64,000 nucleotides of DNA from CANMIH01 sp049116335 (GTDB lineage Bacteria > Pseudomonadota > Alphaproteobacteria > Rhodobacterales > Rhodobacteraceae), in assembly GCA_049116335.1 (NCBI GenBank), contig JAGDYZ010000035.1, forward strand, positions 33,505-97,504, written 5' to 3'. The position numbers and the translations under genes were made by a program. This document shows positions 52,239 through 60,843 of the stretch, one piece after another; position 1 is the first letter of the stretch; every line of letters begins with the position of its first letter. A model generated the notes under the pieces. The model was given only the letters and a program-made list of their open reading frames with translations. It made no database searches and had not been told where the DNA came from.

Positions 52239-52811
52239 CTACCCACCGGACGCGGTGCTCAGGCCAAGCCCCGTCCAACTCTGAACACCACCACGATAAT
52301 ACTTTAGCTTTGTTGCCGGATACCCAACAGCCAGAAGGCTCCGCACCGCCTCTGCGGCCCCGCCATCATCGGCGCCAGAACCAAACAACACGAGATCAAA
52401 CGCATTCGAAAAATCGCCATTGCGCACGCCCAGCGCCCGCAACAGGTCATCACGATAGGGATTTCCCGGACGCAACGTCGCTTCGGGCACGTTCACTGCG
52501 CCCGGAATGGTGCCCGCTGAAAACCCTTCGGGCAAACGCGCATCGATCAAAAGCCCCGCGCCCTGCGACACAAAGAGCTCCAGAAAATCCATAACCTCAA
52601 GCTCGCCAATTGTGCCAACACCAGATGCAGCCTGCATCGGTTGAACACACGCAGGTGGGCAGGAGGCACCAGACCGTTCAATGGTCACCGTTGTGCCATT
52701 GAGCTGAAACTGAAAGGTATCACGGGTGTCAGAGATACGGCTTTGCTGGGCGCTGACAGGCAGTGCCATCGCAAACACAACGGTTGCGGCTAGATGAAGA
52801 GCCCTGCTCAT
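52239..52811 (-). CDS. Secreted rhodanese-like protein without catalytic Cys
   Basis: 190 residues with a signal peptide (MSRALHLAATVVFAMALPVS, cut near 21). The rhodanese domain covers about 64-182: GLLIDARLPEGFSAGTIPGAVNVPEA and YYRGGVQSWTGLGL are typical. The active-site loop, normally C-x4-R, reads FGSGADDGG (143-151), so it cannot transfer sulfur. Its only cysteines are in CPPAC (51-55), before the domain. It may be a periplasmic binding or redox-structural protein working with the two LysM proteins in the same row. Confidence 0.8.
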   Translation of the reverse strand: MSRALHLAATVVFAMALPVSAQQSRISDTRDTFQFQLNGTTVTIERSGASCPPACVQPMQAASGVGTIGELEVMDFLELFVSQGAGLLIDARLPEGFSAGTIPGAVNVPEATLRPGNPYRDDLLRALGVRNGDFSNAFDLVLFGSGADDGGAAEAVRSLLAVGYPATKLKYYRGGVQSWTGLGLSTASGG

Positions 52812-52944
52812 CTGCTCGTATCCTCGGGCGGCACATTGGCCGATGATTGTTATCCTTACTTCAAAATATAGGGCACCACAGGCGAATCAGTCAATATGCA
52901 GGGGGAAGCACCAAGACGCTTTACCCCCCAAATAGATCACGATT

Positions 52945-54237
52945 TCAGGCGTTTTCCCGCAGGATATGCCCCGCAAGATACAAGGACCCACAAATCAAAA
53001 CCCGGACCTCTGGGTCGCTTGCCACAATTTGCGCAAGCGCCGTTGCGACATCTTCAGAGGTTCGCGCAGTGTGACCGCACTCAGATGCCATCTTTGCGGT
53101 TTCGTCTGCAGGCAGGGTGTTGATCTCGTCCGGGATCGACACTGCTGTCAGGCTCTGGGCCTGCTCGGCCAGCGGGCGCAAAAATCCTGAGGCATCTTTT
53201 GTGTTGAGCATCCCACAGATGAGATGCGTCGGGCGGCTGGGCAGTTTGGCAAGATGGTCGGCCAGGGCCTGACCTGCGGCCGGATTATGCCCGCCATCCA
53301 GCCATAGCTCAGCTTGGGGAGCACGCGCCTGCAGACTGTGATCTGTCAAACGTTGCATCCGTGCGGGCCAGGTGGCATCCGTCATGGCGCCTTCATAAGC
53401 GGCATCACCCATCTTTAGATAGCGCAGCGCCGCCAGCGTCGCGCCCGCATTCTGAATCTGATGCGCCCCGGGAAGGCTTGGCAGAGGCAGATCCAGCAGC
53501 CCTGTTTCATCCTGAAACACAAGGCGGCCACGCTCTTCCCAGACATGCCAGTGCTGCCCATAGGCAATAAGGGGCGCCCCGAGCGTTGCGGCGCGCGCCT
53601 CGATCACCTCCATAGCCTCTTCGGGCTGGGGGCCGACCACACAGGGAACGCCACGCTTGATAATCCCGGCCTTCTCGGCCGCGATCTTTGCCACCGTGTC
53701 GCCGAGGAATTGTTCGTGATCGAGAGAAATAGGCGTGATGATGGTCATCGCAGGCTGTTCAACCACATTGGTTGCATCCAGCCGCCCGCCCAAACCGGTC
53801 TCCAACAGAGTGAAATCCGCCGGAGTGCGCGCCATTGCAAGAAGGCCCGCGCAGGTGGTGATTTCGAAATAGGTGATGTCGACACCACCATTTTTCTCAT
53901 AGCACTCATCCAGTACGGCAGTCAGCGCCTCTTCCGAGATCAGTTCACCCGCCAGACGGATACGTTCGTGAAAACGAGCGAGATGCGGTGAGGTATAGGC
54001 GTGTACCTGTTTGCCAGCCGCCTCAAGACCCGCGCGGAGCATAGCCTGAGTTGAGCCTTTGCCGTTTGTACCCGCCAGATGGATCACCGGTGGAAGCTTT
54101 TTCTCCGGGTGATCCAGTGCCTCAAGCAACCGCCACACCCGATCCAAGACCAGATCAATAATCTTTGGGTGCAAGGCCATCATACGGGCCAGAATAGCAT
54201 CGGAATTGGCAGAGGCTGATTGGGTCATGACGCTCAC
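52945..54237 (-). CDS. folC: Dihydrofolate / folylpolyglutamate synthase
   Basis: About 430 residues (GTG at 54237; ATG at 54228 gives three fewer). Mur-ligase fold: P-loop VIHLAGTNGKGSTQAMLR, SPHLARFHERI, metal site TYFEITTCAGLL, ETGLGGRLDATNV, and C-terminal LWLDGGHNPAAGQAL. It adds glutamate to dihydropteroate and to folates. It follows accD, the usual arrangement. Confidence 0.95.
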   Translation of the reverse strand: MSVMTQSASANSDAILARMMALHPKIIDLVLDRVWRLLEALDHPEKKLPPVIHLAGTNGKGSTQAMLRAGLEAAGKQVHAYTSPHLARFHERIRLAGELISEEALTAVLDECYEKNGGVDITYFEITTCAGLLAMARTPADFTLLETGLGGRLDATNVVEQPAMTIITPISLDHEQFLGDTVAKIAAEKAGIIKRGVPCVVGPQPEEAMEVIEARAATLGAPLIAYGQHWHVWEERGRLVFQDETGLLDLPLPSLPGAHQIQNAGATLAALRYLKMGDAAYEGAMTDATWPARMQRLTDHSLQARAPQAELWLDGGHNPAAGQALADHLAKLPSRPTHLICGMLNTKDASGFLRPLAEQAQSLTAVSIPDEINTLPADETAKMASECGHTARTSEDVATALAQIVASDPEVRVLICGSLYLAGHILRENA

Positions 54238-54323
54238 ATCAAAAGCAATATCGCGCTGATACCTATCCGGTGTTCACCGGACAGGCACAGCAGTTTGCGA
54301 CGATTCGAGAACGGCTCCCGAAG

Positions 54324-55253
54324 TTACTCTTCGGCGGCCTTTTGGGGCGCTTCTAGCGCCGCATCTTCTGGTCCGGGAGCCGGCAGATCACCCCAGGTTG
54401 GTGGGGTATCTTTCATCAGCATCCGAATGATCGTGATCAGCTCTTTGCGCATCTCACGGCGATCGGTCACACGATCCAACATCCCGTGGTCCAACAGATA
54501 TTCGGCGCGCTGGAACCCTTCGGGGAGCTTTTCGCGGATGGTTTGCTCAATAACACGCGGCCCCGCAAAACAGATTAGTGCATTGGGCTCTGCGATATGG
54601 ATATCGCCCAGCATCGCATAAGAGGCCGTCACCCCGCCGGTGGTGGGATGGGTCAGAACAACAATATAGGGCAGGCCCGCTTCTTTCAGCATCTGCACCG
54701 CAACAGTTGTGCGCGGCATCTGCATCAGCGACAGGATACCTTCCTGCATACGGGCGCCACCCGCGGCAGAGAACAAGACCAGAGGACGACCAAGGCGCAC
54801 AGCCTCTTCGGCGGCGGCAATAATCGCATTGCCAACATACATCCCCATGGAGCCACCCATGAACGAAAAGTCCTGCGCAGCCGCCACAATCGGTGTCCGA
54901 CCAATCTGACCAGTGGCGACAAGCATCGCCTCTTTTTCCGCAGTTTTCTTCTGCGCGGCTTTCATCCGGTCGGGATATTTTTTCTGATCCCGGAACTGCA
55001 GCGGATCGGCAACCGGATCAGGAACCGTGACCTCATTGAACACGCCACCATCAAACAGCGCGAAAAAACGATCGCGGGGGGTGATGTGCATGTGATGGCC
55101 GCAACTGCTGCAGACATTCTGATTGTCGCTGAGTTCGCGATGAAACAGCATTGTTCCGCATTCATCGCATTTGGTCCAGAGATTGTCCGGCACTTCGCGA
55201 CGCGAAAAAATCGAGTTAATGCGAGGGCGGACGTAGTTTGTGATCCAGTTCAT
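54324..55253 (-). CDS. accD: Acetyl-CoA carboxylase carboxyltransferase subunit beta
   Basis: 309 residues. The N-terminal zinc ribbon uses Cys29, Cys32, Cys48 and Cys51 (C-x2-C-x15-C-x2-C). The carboxyltransferase domain has VAAQDFSFMGGSMGMYVG, LVLFSAAGGARMQEGILSLMQMP and THPTTGGVTASYAMLGD. It makes malonyl-CoA with AccA. The short acidic C-terminus (APGPEDAALEAPQKAAEE) is a common extension. Confidence 0.96.
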   Translation of the reverse strand: MNWITNYVRPRINSIFSRREVPDNLWTKCDECGTMLFHRELSDNQNVCSSCGHHMHITPRDRFFALFDGGVFNEVTVPDPVADPLQFRDQKKYPDRMKAAQKKTAEKEAMLVATGQIGRTPIVAAAQDFSFMGGSMGMYVGNAIIAAAEEAVRLGRPLVLFSAAGGARMQEGILSLMQMPRTTVAVQMLKEAGLPYIVVLTHPTTGGVTASYAMLGDIHIAEPNALICFAGPRVIEQTIREKLPEGFQRAEYLLDHGMLDRVTDRREMRKELITIIRMLMKDTPPTWGDLPAPGPEDAALEAPQKAAEE

Positions 55254-55314
55254 TCGAGCAACCGCGCTGTTTTAGGGCTTGGGGTGACTTAAGCCCGCTG
55301 CGACAGAATTGCAA

Positions 55315-56202
55315 TCAAAGCCTCAACGCAACCCGTGCCGCAAGCCAACTAACTGCGATCAGCATCAGATCAAACGGCAGGAGCCCACGCAGGGCAGAGG
55401 TGTCCGAGGGATCAAACGGGTAGATCCAAAGTGCCAGCCCCGACATGTCCCCTTGGATCGAAGTGACCGCGATGGCCATGAAGTTATTTACCAGATGTAG
55501 GGCAATCGCAGGCCCAAGTGTCCCACTCCGCGCCGTCAAATCCGCGGCGGCCAGACCAAAGACAAAGGACCAAACTGTCACCAGCCAGGCATTTGCGCCG
55601 TAATACTCAGGCGCATAGTGCCCCACTGCAAACAAAGCTGAGGGAACCGTAAGCCAAATCAGAGGATGGGAAAATCGCGCTGCCATCTGCGACTGCAGAT
55701 ACCCCCGAAACAGAACTTCTTCCGCTCCGGTCTGCAAAAGCAGCGCGGCAAAGGTCAGAGGAAGAAGAAAAACCCAAGGCCTGAGATCAAGCCCAGCTTC
55801 AAATTCAACATGTTCCCCCGATGGAAGAACAAAGACGATTATCTGCAATAAAGCCAGAGCCTTAAGAACTGTCCAAAATTGCCAAACCGCCAAACGGCGC
55901 GGGCCAAACAGGCTTGATGCCCGCCTTTTCTGGATCAGTTCAGCCGCCAGCATGGCGCCTGCACCGAGGCAACCCATCAAGACCAAAAGCGCGATCACAC
56001 CCGAAGGCGACGCCCCCAACTCAACTGAAACAGCAAGACGCGTATAGCCCTCTTCCGACATCACCAGCGACGCCAGCGCAGACAAGCCGCGCACCAACAA
56101 CATCGCCAACATCCAGGCCGTCACAAGACCAACGACCAAGCGCCATAGCTCAGGCCGCTTGCGCCCCGGGGCGACAATCAATTCGTGCGGCGCATAGCGC
56201 AT
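55315..56202 (-). CDS. CPBP-family intramembrane protease
   Basis: 295 residues from the ATG at 56202 (GGAGA upstream). Several membrane helices; the catalytic motifs are EEVLFR at 161-166 and HLVNNFMA near the end of the domain, as in CAAX-type prenyl proteases and bacteriocin self-immunity proteins. In bacteria the substrate is mostly unknown. It is downstream of and on the same strand as nothing close; the AEC transporter is divergent. Confidence 0.88.
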   Translation of the reverse strand: MRYAPHELIVAPGRKRPELWRLVVGLVTAWMLAMLLVRGLSALASLVMSEEGYTRLAVSVELGASPSGVIALLVLMGCLGAGAMLAAELIQKRRASSLFGPRRLAVWQFWTVLKALALLQIIVFVLPSGEHVEFEAGLDLRPWVFLLPLTFAALLLQTGAEEVLFRGYLQSQMAARFSHPLIWLTVPSALFAVGHYAPEYYGANAWLVTVWSFVFGLAAADLTARSGTLGPAIALHLVNNFMAIAVTSIQGDMSGLALWIYPFDPSDTSALRGLLPFDLMLIAVSWLAARVALRL

Positions 56203-56301
56203 TGGCAATCTCCTGTGGTTCGCGCATCAAAAGCGCCACTCTTTGTGCATGTCAATCCACCATCCATTGACGCCCGGATCGCAACTGCTAGTCAGAGCAC
56301 C

Positions 56302-57228
56302 ATGGTCGAGATCTTTTTAAAAACCCTTCCCTTTTTCGGGCTTATTGCCTTGGGCTTTGGTGCAACCAAAACCCGTTTCTTCAGCGAAGAGGCCACAGGG
56401 TATCTCACCAAGTTTGTGTTCTACTTTGCCTTGTCAGCGATGCTGTTTCGCTTTTCTGCCAATCTAAGCCTGTCTGAAATCTTCGATCCCAGGCTGGCGG
56501 CGGGATATTTGTGGGGCACAACCTTTGTCTGGGGCATCGCCATGGCCGTGGCCTTTTGGCGGCGGTTGGATATAGAAACCGCCACCATCGAGGCGCAGGT
56601 GGCTGTTATCGGCAACACCGGATTTCTGGGTGTTCCTATGCTTGTGCTGCTGTTGGGCCCCGAGGCCATTGGCCCGGTCATTCTGGCCTTGGTCATCGAT
56701 CTTGTGGTGTTTTCGTCGTTGCTGGTGATCTTGATCACCGCCTCGCGACAGGGCCGCCCAAACCTTGCGATGGTCAAAACCGTCACATTGGGATTGCTGA
56801 AAAACCCCATGATCGTATCAATTTCTGCGGGTCTGCTTTGGTCGGCAACGGCGCTCCCCTTGCCCACGCCCGTCAACGCCTTTCTAGAATTGCTCGGCAA
56901 TGCCGCCACACCGGGCGCATTGTTCGCCATCGGAGCCTCATTGGCCGGAAAATCCGCCGAACGGATCGAGATTGCAGCCTGGCTCAGCTTTGCCAAGCTA
57001 TTCCTGCACCCGCTGGCCGTGGCCTTCGCCATGTTTTGGGTGTTCAAAGCCACACCTTATGGGGCCTCAGTGATGATTTCCGCGGCCGCACTACCGGTTG
57101 CGGGGAATGTCTTTATCCTTGCCCAGCATTACGGCGTCGCCCCCCAACGGGTGTCGGCCTCAATCCTGATCTCAACGGTTGTCAGCATCATCACCGTGAG
57201 TGTCGTCATCGCCTTGGTGCAGGCGTAA
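56302..57228 (+). CDS. AEC-family transporter
   Basis: 308 residues, about ten membrane helices in two inverted halves (MVEIFLKTLPFFGLIALGFGATK at the start; VIGNTGFLGVPMLVLLLGPEA and AALPVAGNVFILAQHYG as family motifs). The auxin efflux carrier family in bacteria includes malonate and malate permeases. The ATG at 56302 gives the normal family start; the longer frame upstream is not protein-like. Confidence 0.9.
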   Translation: MVEIFLKTLPFFGLIALGFGATKTRFFSEEATGYLTKFVFYFALSAMLFRFSANLSLSEIFDPRLAAGYLWGTTFVWGIAMAVAFWRRLDIETATIEAQVAVIGNTGFLGVPMLVLLLGPEAIGPVILALVIDLVVFSSLLVILITASRQGRPNLAMVKTVTLGLLKNPMIVSISAGLLWSATALPLPTPVNAFLELLGNAATPGALFAIGASLAGKSAERIEIAAWLSFAKLFLHPLAVAFAMFWVFKATPYGASVMISAAALPVAGNVFILAQHYGVAPQRVSASILISTVVSIITVSVVIALVQA

Positions 57229-57232
57229 ACGC

Positions 57233-57258
57233 AAAACGGCGACCCAAGGGCCGCCGTT
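57233..57258 (-). terminator. Possible terminator of formaldehyde dehydrogenase gene
   Basis: A 7-bp stem (AACGGCG with CGCCGTT) with CCC/GGG in the loop, 26 bases past the dehydrogenase stop. On the minus strand it is followed only by TTTTGCG, so it is a weak terminator. Confidence 0.45.
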
Positions 57259-57283
57259 CTAAGACTGAGCAAAATTCCGGGTA

Positions 57284-58420
57284 TCAGAATTCCACAACCG
57301 CGCGGATCGATTTGCCTTCATGCATTAGATCGAAACCGTGGTTGATCTCATCCAAGGTCAGCTTGTGCGTGATCATGTCATCGATTTCAATTTTGCCGTC
57401 CATGTACCAATCGACAAATTTGGGCACATCGGTCCGACCTTTTGCGCCGCCAAATGCAGTGCCTTTCCAGACGCGACCGGTGACCAGCTGGAATGGACGG
57501 GTCGAGATTTCGGCGCCCGCCGGAGCCACACCAATGATCACCGACACACCCCAACCACGGTGTGAACACTCAAGCGCATCGCGCATCACCTGAACGTTGC
57601 CGGTGGCGTCAAACGAATAGTCCACGCCGCCAAACTGGTCTTTTTCGGTCTTGGTCAGCTCGATGATCGCCTCGGTCACCGATTGGCCCTCAGGCAACTT
57701 CGATGGGTTCACAAAGTGGGTCATGCCGAATTTCTTCGCCATTTCCGCTTTGTCATCGTTCAGATCAACGCCGATGATCATATCGGCGCCTGCCATACGC
57801 AGGCCCTGAATCACATTGAGGCCAATGCCACCCAAACCGAATACGGCCGCAGAAGAGCCGATCTCAACACCCGCTGTGTTGATCACTGCGCCAATGCCCG
57901 TGGTCACGCCACAGCCGATATAACAGATTTTGTCGAAGGGGGCGTCATCACGAACCTTCGCCAAAGCGATTTCCGGGAGAACCGTGTGGTTCGCAAAGGT
58001 CGAGCAGCCCATGTAGTGGTAGATCGGGGTGCCATCGAGCATCGAAAAGCGCGTGGTGCCGTCGGGCATCAGGCCTTGGCCTTGGGTGCCACGGATAGCG
58101 GTACAGAGGTTGGTTTTGCCTGACAGGCAAGCGTGGCACTCACGGCATTCCGGCGTGTAAAGCGGGATGACGTGATCGCCCGGCTTCAGCGTGGTAACAC
58201 CTTCGCCGACTTCAAGCACAACACCTGCGCCCTCATGGCCCAGAATAGACGGGAACAGCCCCTCAGGGTCGGCGCCCGAACGGGTAAATTCATCGGTGTG
58301 GCACAGGCCGGTGGCCTTGATTTCAACCAGAACCTCACCCGCCTTGGGGCCTTCTAGGTTCACTTCCATGATCTCAAGTGGTTTGCCGGCCTCTAGGGCA
58401 ACGGCGGCACGGGTGCGCAT
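57284..58420 (-). CDS. S-(hydroxymethyl)glutathione dehydrogenase / class III ADH
   Basis: 378 residues from the ATG at 58420 (GGGAGAGA upstream). Zinc-dependent medium-chain dehydrogenase: catalytic zinc site ATGLCHTDEFTRSG and GHEGAGVV, structural zinc ligands in CRECHACLSGKTNLC, NAD site GLGGIGLNVIQG. Class III enzymes oxidise S-hydroxymethylglutathione to S-formylglutathione and reduce S-nitrosoglutathione. Its partner hydrolase fghA lies about 15 kb away. These two genes are adjacent in many relatives. Confidence 0.95.
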   Translation of the reverse strand: MRTRAAVALEAGKPLEIMEVNLEGPKAGEVLVEIKATGLCHTDEFTRSGADPEGLFPSILGHEGAGVVLEVGEGVTTLKPGDHVIPLYTPECRECHACLSGKTNLCTAIRGTQGQGLMPDGTTRFSMLDGTPIYHYMGCSTFANHTVLPEIALAKVRDDAPFDKICYIGCGVTTGIGAVINTAGVEIGSSAAVFGLGGIGLNVIQGLRMAGADMIIGVDLNDDKAEMAKKFGMTHFVNPSKLPEGQSVTEAIIELTKTEKDQFGGVDYSFDATGNVQVMRDALECSHRGWGVSVIIGVAPAGAEISTRPFQLVTGRVWKGTAFGGAKGRTDVPKFVDWYMDGKIEIDDMITHKLTLDEINHGFDLMHEGKSIRAVVEF

Positions 58421-58559
58421 GGCTCTCTCCCTGATAATTGTCTGCAGAGACACTGCGTAAATTCCAATATCCACGCAAGTCTTATGCCCCTGTTGAGCCT
58501 TTCTTCACGAGGACGCAATAGCCTCTGCGACATCACCTGCAGAATGTTAGGAACAGATT

Positions 58560-59051
58560 TTGTCAATTGATTTCATGCCTATTACGGCCCCTTCCGTGCC
58601 TTTGGCCCCCACTCCTGTCGCCTCTAAACCCAATGATGTCGCAAAGCCGCTCTTCATACAGGTGTATGAGGACGCAGGGCGGCCAAAACAGGCGGCCACT
58701 CACACACAAGATGGGCAAACAGAGACGTTGCCGAATGGTGACACTAAGTCAAAACATGAGAAACTGCTCGAGATGATCGACGATCAACGCAAGCTGATTG
58801 GTCACCTCAAGGACAAACTCGATAAGATGAAGCAACAGTTGGCGGCGGCCCGCGCACAACTGAAACATGCGGATGGTGAGGAAGCCCAGCGTCTCATGGG
58901 GGTGATTCAATCACTATCAGACGCGATCACCCGCCTTCAGCAAGAAATTATTCAAGTTCAGGCAGGCATTGACGCCAATTCCATGGCCGAGCGAGCATTG
59001 GAAAATCCGGAATTCATGTCTGAGAAGGAAAAAAAGGATGAATCGGCTTAA
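58560..59051 (+). CDS. Coiled-coil protein of unknown function
   Basis: 163 residues from a TTG at 58560 with AGGAA six bases upstream, or 158 from ATG 58575 with no ribosome site. A proline-rich, disordered N-terminus (about 1-60) precedes a strongly charged helix (about 64-140, KLLEMIDDQRKLIGHLKDKL then LSDAITRLQQEIIQVQAGI) likely to form a coiled coil. No signal peptide, no cysteine. No family recognised; it may be a structural or secretion-linked protein. Confidence 0.65.
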   Translation: MSIDFMPITAPSVPLAPTPVASKPNDVAKPLFIQVYEDAGRPKQAATHTQDGQTETLPNGDTKSKHEKLLEMIDDQRKLIGHLKDKLDKMKQQLAAARAQLKHADGEEAQRLMGVIQSLSDAITRLQQEIIQVQAGIDANSMAERALENPEFMSEKEKKDESA

Positions 59052-59197
59052 CCGTCGGTTCACCACCTCGGGAGAAAAAGTGGCGTAGTTCCATGGGCAA
59101 AGCCCGAATTCATTAAAATTCAAGGCCAAAACGTTTCAAAGCCCCTCGGATATTCACGGTACTATCAACCGCTCCATAACCCGTGGCTTCGTACCAA

Positions 59198-59226
59198 ATC
59201 CCCAGTTTCGCACAAAAATTGGGGAT
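59198..59226 (+). promoter_or_regulatory. Hairpin hiding the lipoprotein ribosome site
   Basis: ATCCCCA (59198-59204) pairs with TGGGGAT (59220-59226) around a 15-base loop. The second arm holds the GGGGA Shine-Dalgarno four bases before the ATG at 59231, so translation may depend on opening the stem. Confidence 0.4.
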
Positions 59227-59230
59227 CGCG

Positions 59231-59776
59231 ATGTTACGTTCACTTTACCGCCTTGGGGCGGCTCTTAACCTGTGTCTAATTGTTGGCGCATGCGCTGCAA
59301 CACCACAACAGAACTTCACAGCAGTCAAACCGGCGGAGACAGTATCCCGCCGGGATAACTCGCAATATCATTGGGTTGGCACGCCACCAGTCCAACACCG
59401 CATGGACACCGTGGGGTTGGGTTTGGCTGATCTAGGGGACGCGGGGTCAACAGCGGCGGCTTTGGCAAGTGGAGCAACTGAGCTCAACCCAGCGCTCGCA
59501 GCCACCGGAGGAGCGGCGCCCCTCGTGGCCCTCCCCCTGAAATACGCTGTCAAACGCGGGATGGTCGCCAGTGGCGCCACACCTGCACGCGCCAACCTAT
59601 CGGTCGGCACCGGCGGCATGGTTGGAACCTGCGCAAACATTGCGGGTCTGGCCGGGGTACATCCGGTTGCTGCCGTGGCTGTTGGTGTCACCTGTGGGGC
59701 CATCTACAACAACAAAAAGCGCAAAGCTTATGAGCAGGCCACCAACCGCACAGTCGACGGTCGGCCGTTGCGCTGA
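59231..59776 (+). CDS. Lipoprotein of unknown function
   Basis: 181 residues from the ATG at 59231, which gives MLRSLYRLGAALNLCLIVGAC with lipobox VGAC. The mature part has a polar N-terminal section and two hydrophobic, glycine/alanine-rich stretches (about 65-105 and 125-150) that could be membrane-active. The C-terminus is basic (NNKKRKAYEQATNR). No family recognised. It is followed at once by an interleaved inverted-repeat element. Confidence 0.65.
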   Translation: MLRSLYRLGAALNLCLIVGACAATPQQNFTAVKPAETVSRRDNSQYHWVGTPPVQHRMDTVGLGLADLGDAGSTAAALASGATELNPALAATGGAAPLVALPLKYAVKRGMVASGATPARANLSVGTGGMVGTCANIAGLAGVHPVAAVAVGVTCGAIYNNKKRKAYEQATNRTVDGRPLR

Positions 59777-59783
59777 TCTGTTT

Positions 59784-59821
59784 TCCACGGCGCCGCAGGT
59801 CGGTGCCGTGGACACCTGCGG
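59784..59821. repeat. Interleaved complementary segments before serB
   Basis: TCCACGGC (59784-59791) pairs with GCCGTGGA (59805-59812), and CCGCAGGT (59793-59800) pairs with ACCTGCGG (59814-59821). The order is A-B-A'-B', so the two 8-bp hairpins, each with a 13-base loop, exclude each other. A pseudoknot seems unlikely because only one base separates A' from B'. No T-run follows. It lies 110 bases before serB and 7 bases past the lipoprotein stop. Confidence 0.6.
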
Positions 59822-59930
59822 GCTGACCTATGCTGGACATTACCCAGGGCATTCATGAGGTGCCAAGCGCTGGCAATCCTGAGGGCCACATGTCAAAACA
59901 CGCGCAGACACCTCAACAGGAGCCGCCCAC

Positions 59931-60797
59931 ATGCAGATTGTCTCGCTTATCGCCAAACCCGGCCAACTCGATCCGGCCTTGGTGGACAACCTTCGCAACG
60001 CTTGGGGTGGCGGCATGGCGGTCTGGCTGTCACCGGATGAGGCGGCCGAGTTTCCGGTCGCAACGCAGCCGGACAACTTTGATCAGGTACGGGGCGATCT
60101 GGCCGATCACGCTGATATCAACATGGTTCCAGCCGAAAACCGGCGCAAGAAAATGCTTCTCGCAGACATGGACAGCACCATGATCCAACAGGAATGCATT
60201 GACGAGCTGGCGGAAGAAGCGGGTGTCGGAGGTCGCGTCAAAGACATCACAGCACGGGCCATGAACGGAGAACTCGATTTTGATGGCGCGCTGACAGAAC
60301 GTGTGTCTCTGCTCAAAGATCTGCCCGAAGACACCATTGATCAGGTGATGCAGACACGCATTACACTCATGCCCGGAGGCCCCGCACTTTTGGCCTCCAT
60401 GAAAGCCTCCGGTGGGTATGCAGCGCTTGTCTCAGGTGGCTTTACCGCCTTCACGGCACGTGTCTCAACCCTCGTAGGGTTTGATGAGAACCGGGCCAAT
60501 ACTCTCATTACGAAAAACGGCAAATTGACCGGCGAGGTCGGGCATCCCATTCTGGGACGCGAGGCCAAGGTGCAGGCGCTTGAAGAAATCACGACGCGTC
60601 TTGGAATCGATGAGGCTGATGTCATTGCCGTCGGCGACGGAGCCAATGATCTGGGCATGCTGACCCGCGCCGGAATGGGTGTGGCGCTTCATGCGAAACC
60701 CAGTGTTCAGGCCCAGTGCCGGCTTCGCATCAACCACGGCGATCTGACGGCTCTGCTATTTCTGCAGGGCTATGCCAAAGCAGATTTCGCGTCTTAG
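59931..60797 (+). CDS. serB: Phosphoserine phosphatase
   Basis: 288 residues, HAD superfamily, last step of serine synthesis. N-terminal ACT-like region (about 1-70), then the HAD core: LADMDSTMIQQECIDELAE with nucleophile Asp79 and acid/base Asp81, SGGFTAFT, a conserved lysine in REAKVQALEE, and VGDGANDLGMLTRAGMGVAL. AGGAG lies eight bases before the ATG. serA and serC are not adjacent here. Confidence 0.95.
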   Translation: MQIVSLIAKPGQLDPALVDNLRNAWGGGMAVWLSPDEAAEFPVATQPDNFDQVRGDLADHADINMVPAENRRKKMLLADMDSTMIQQECIDELAEEAGVGGRVKDITARAMNGELDFDGALTERVSLLKDLPEDTIDQVMQTRITLMPGGPALLASMKASGGYAALVSGGFTAFTARVSTLVGFDENRANTLITKNGKLTGEVGHPILGREAKVQALEEITTRLGIDEADVIAVGDGANDLGMLTRAGMGVALHAKPSVQAQCRLRINHGDLTALLFLQGYAKADFAS

Positions 60798-60807
60798 GCA
60801 TATCAAA

Positions 60808-60838
60808 GGCTGGGATAATCCCAGCCCTTTTCTTCTTC
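60808..60838 (+). terminator. Rho-independent terminator of serB
   Basis: A perfect 8-bp stem (GGCTGGGA with TCCCAGCC, 3-base loop) followed by CTTTTCTTCTTC, 11 bases past the stop. Confidence 0.88.
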
Positions 60839-60843
60839 GTGGA

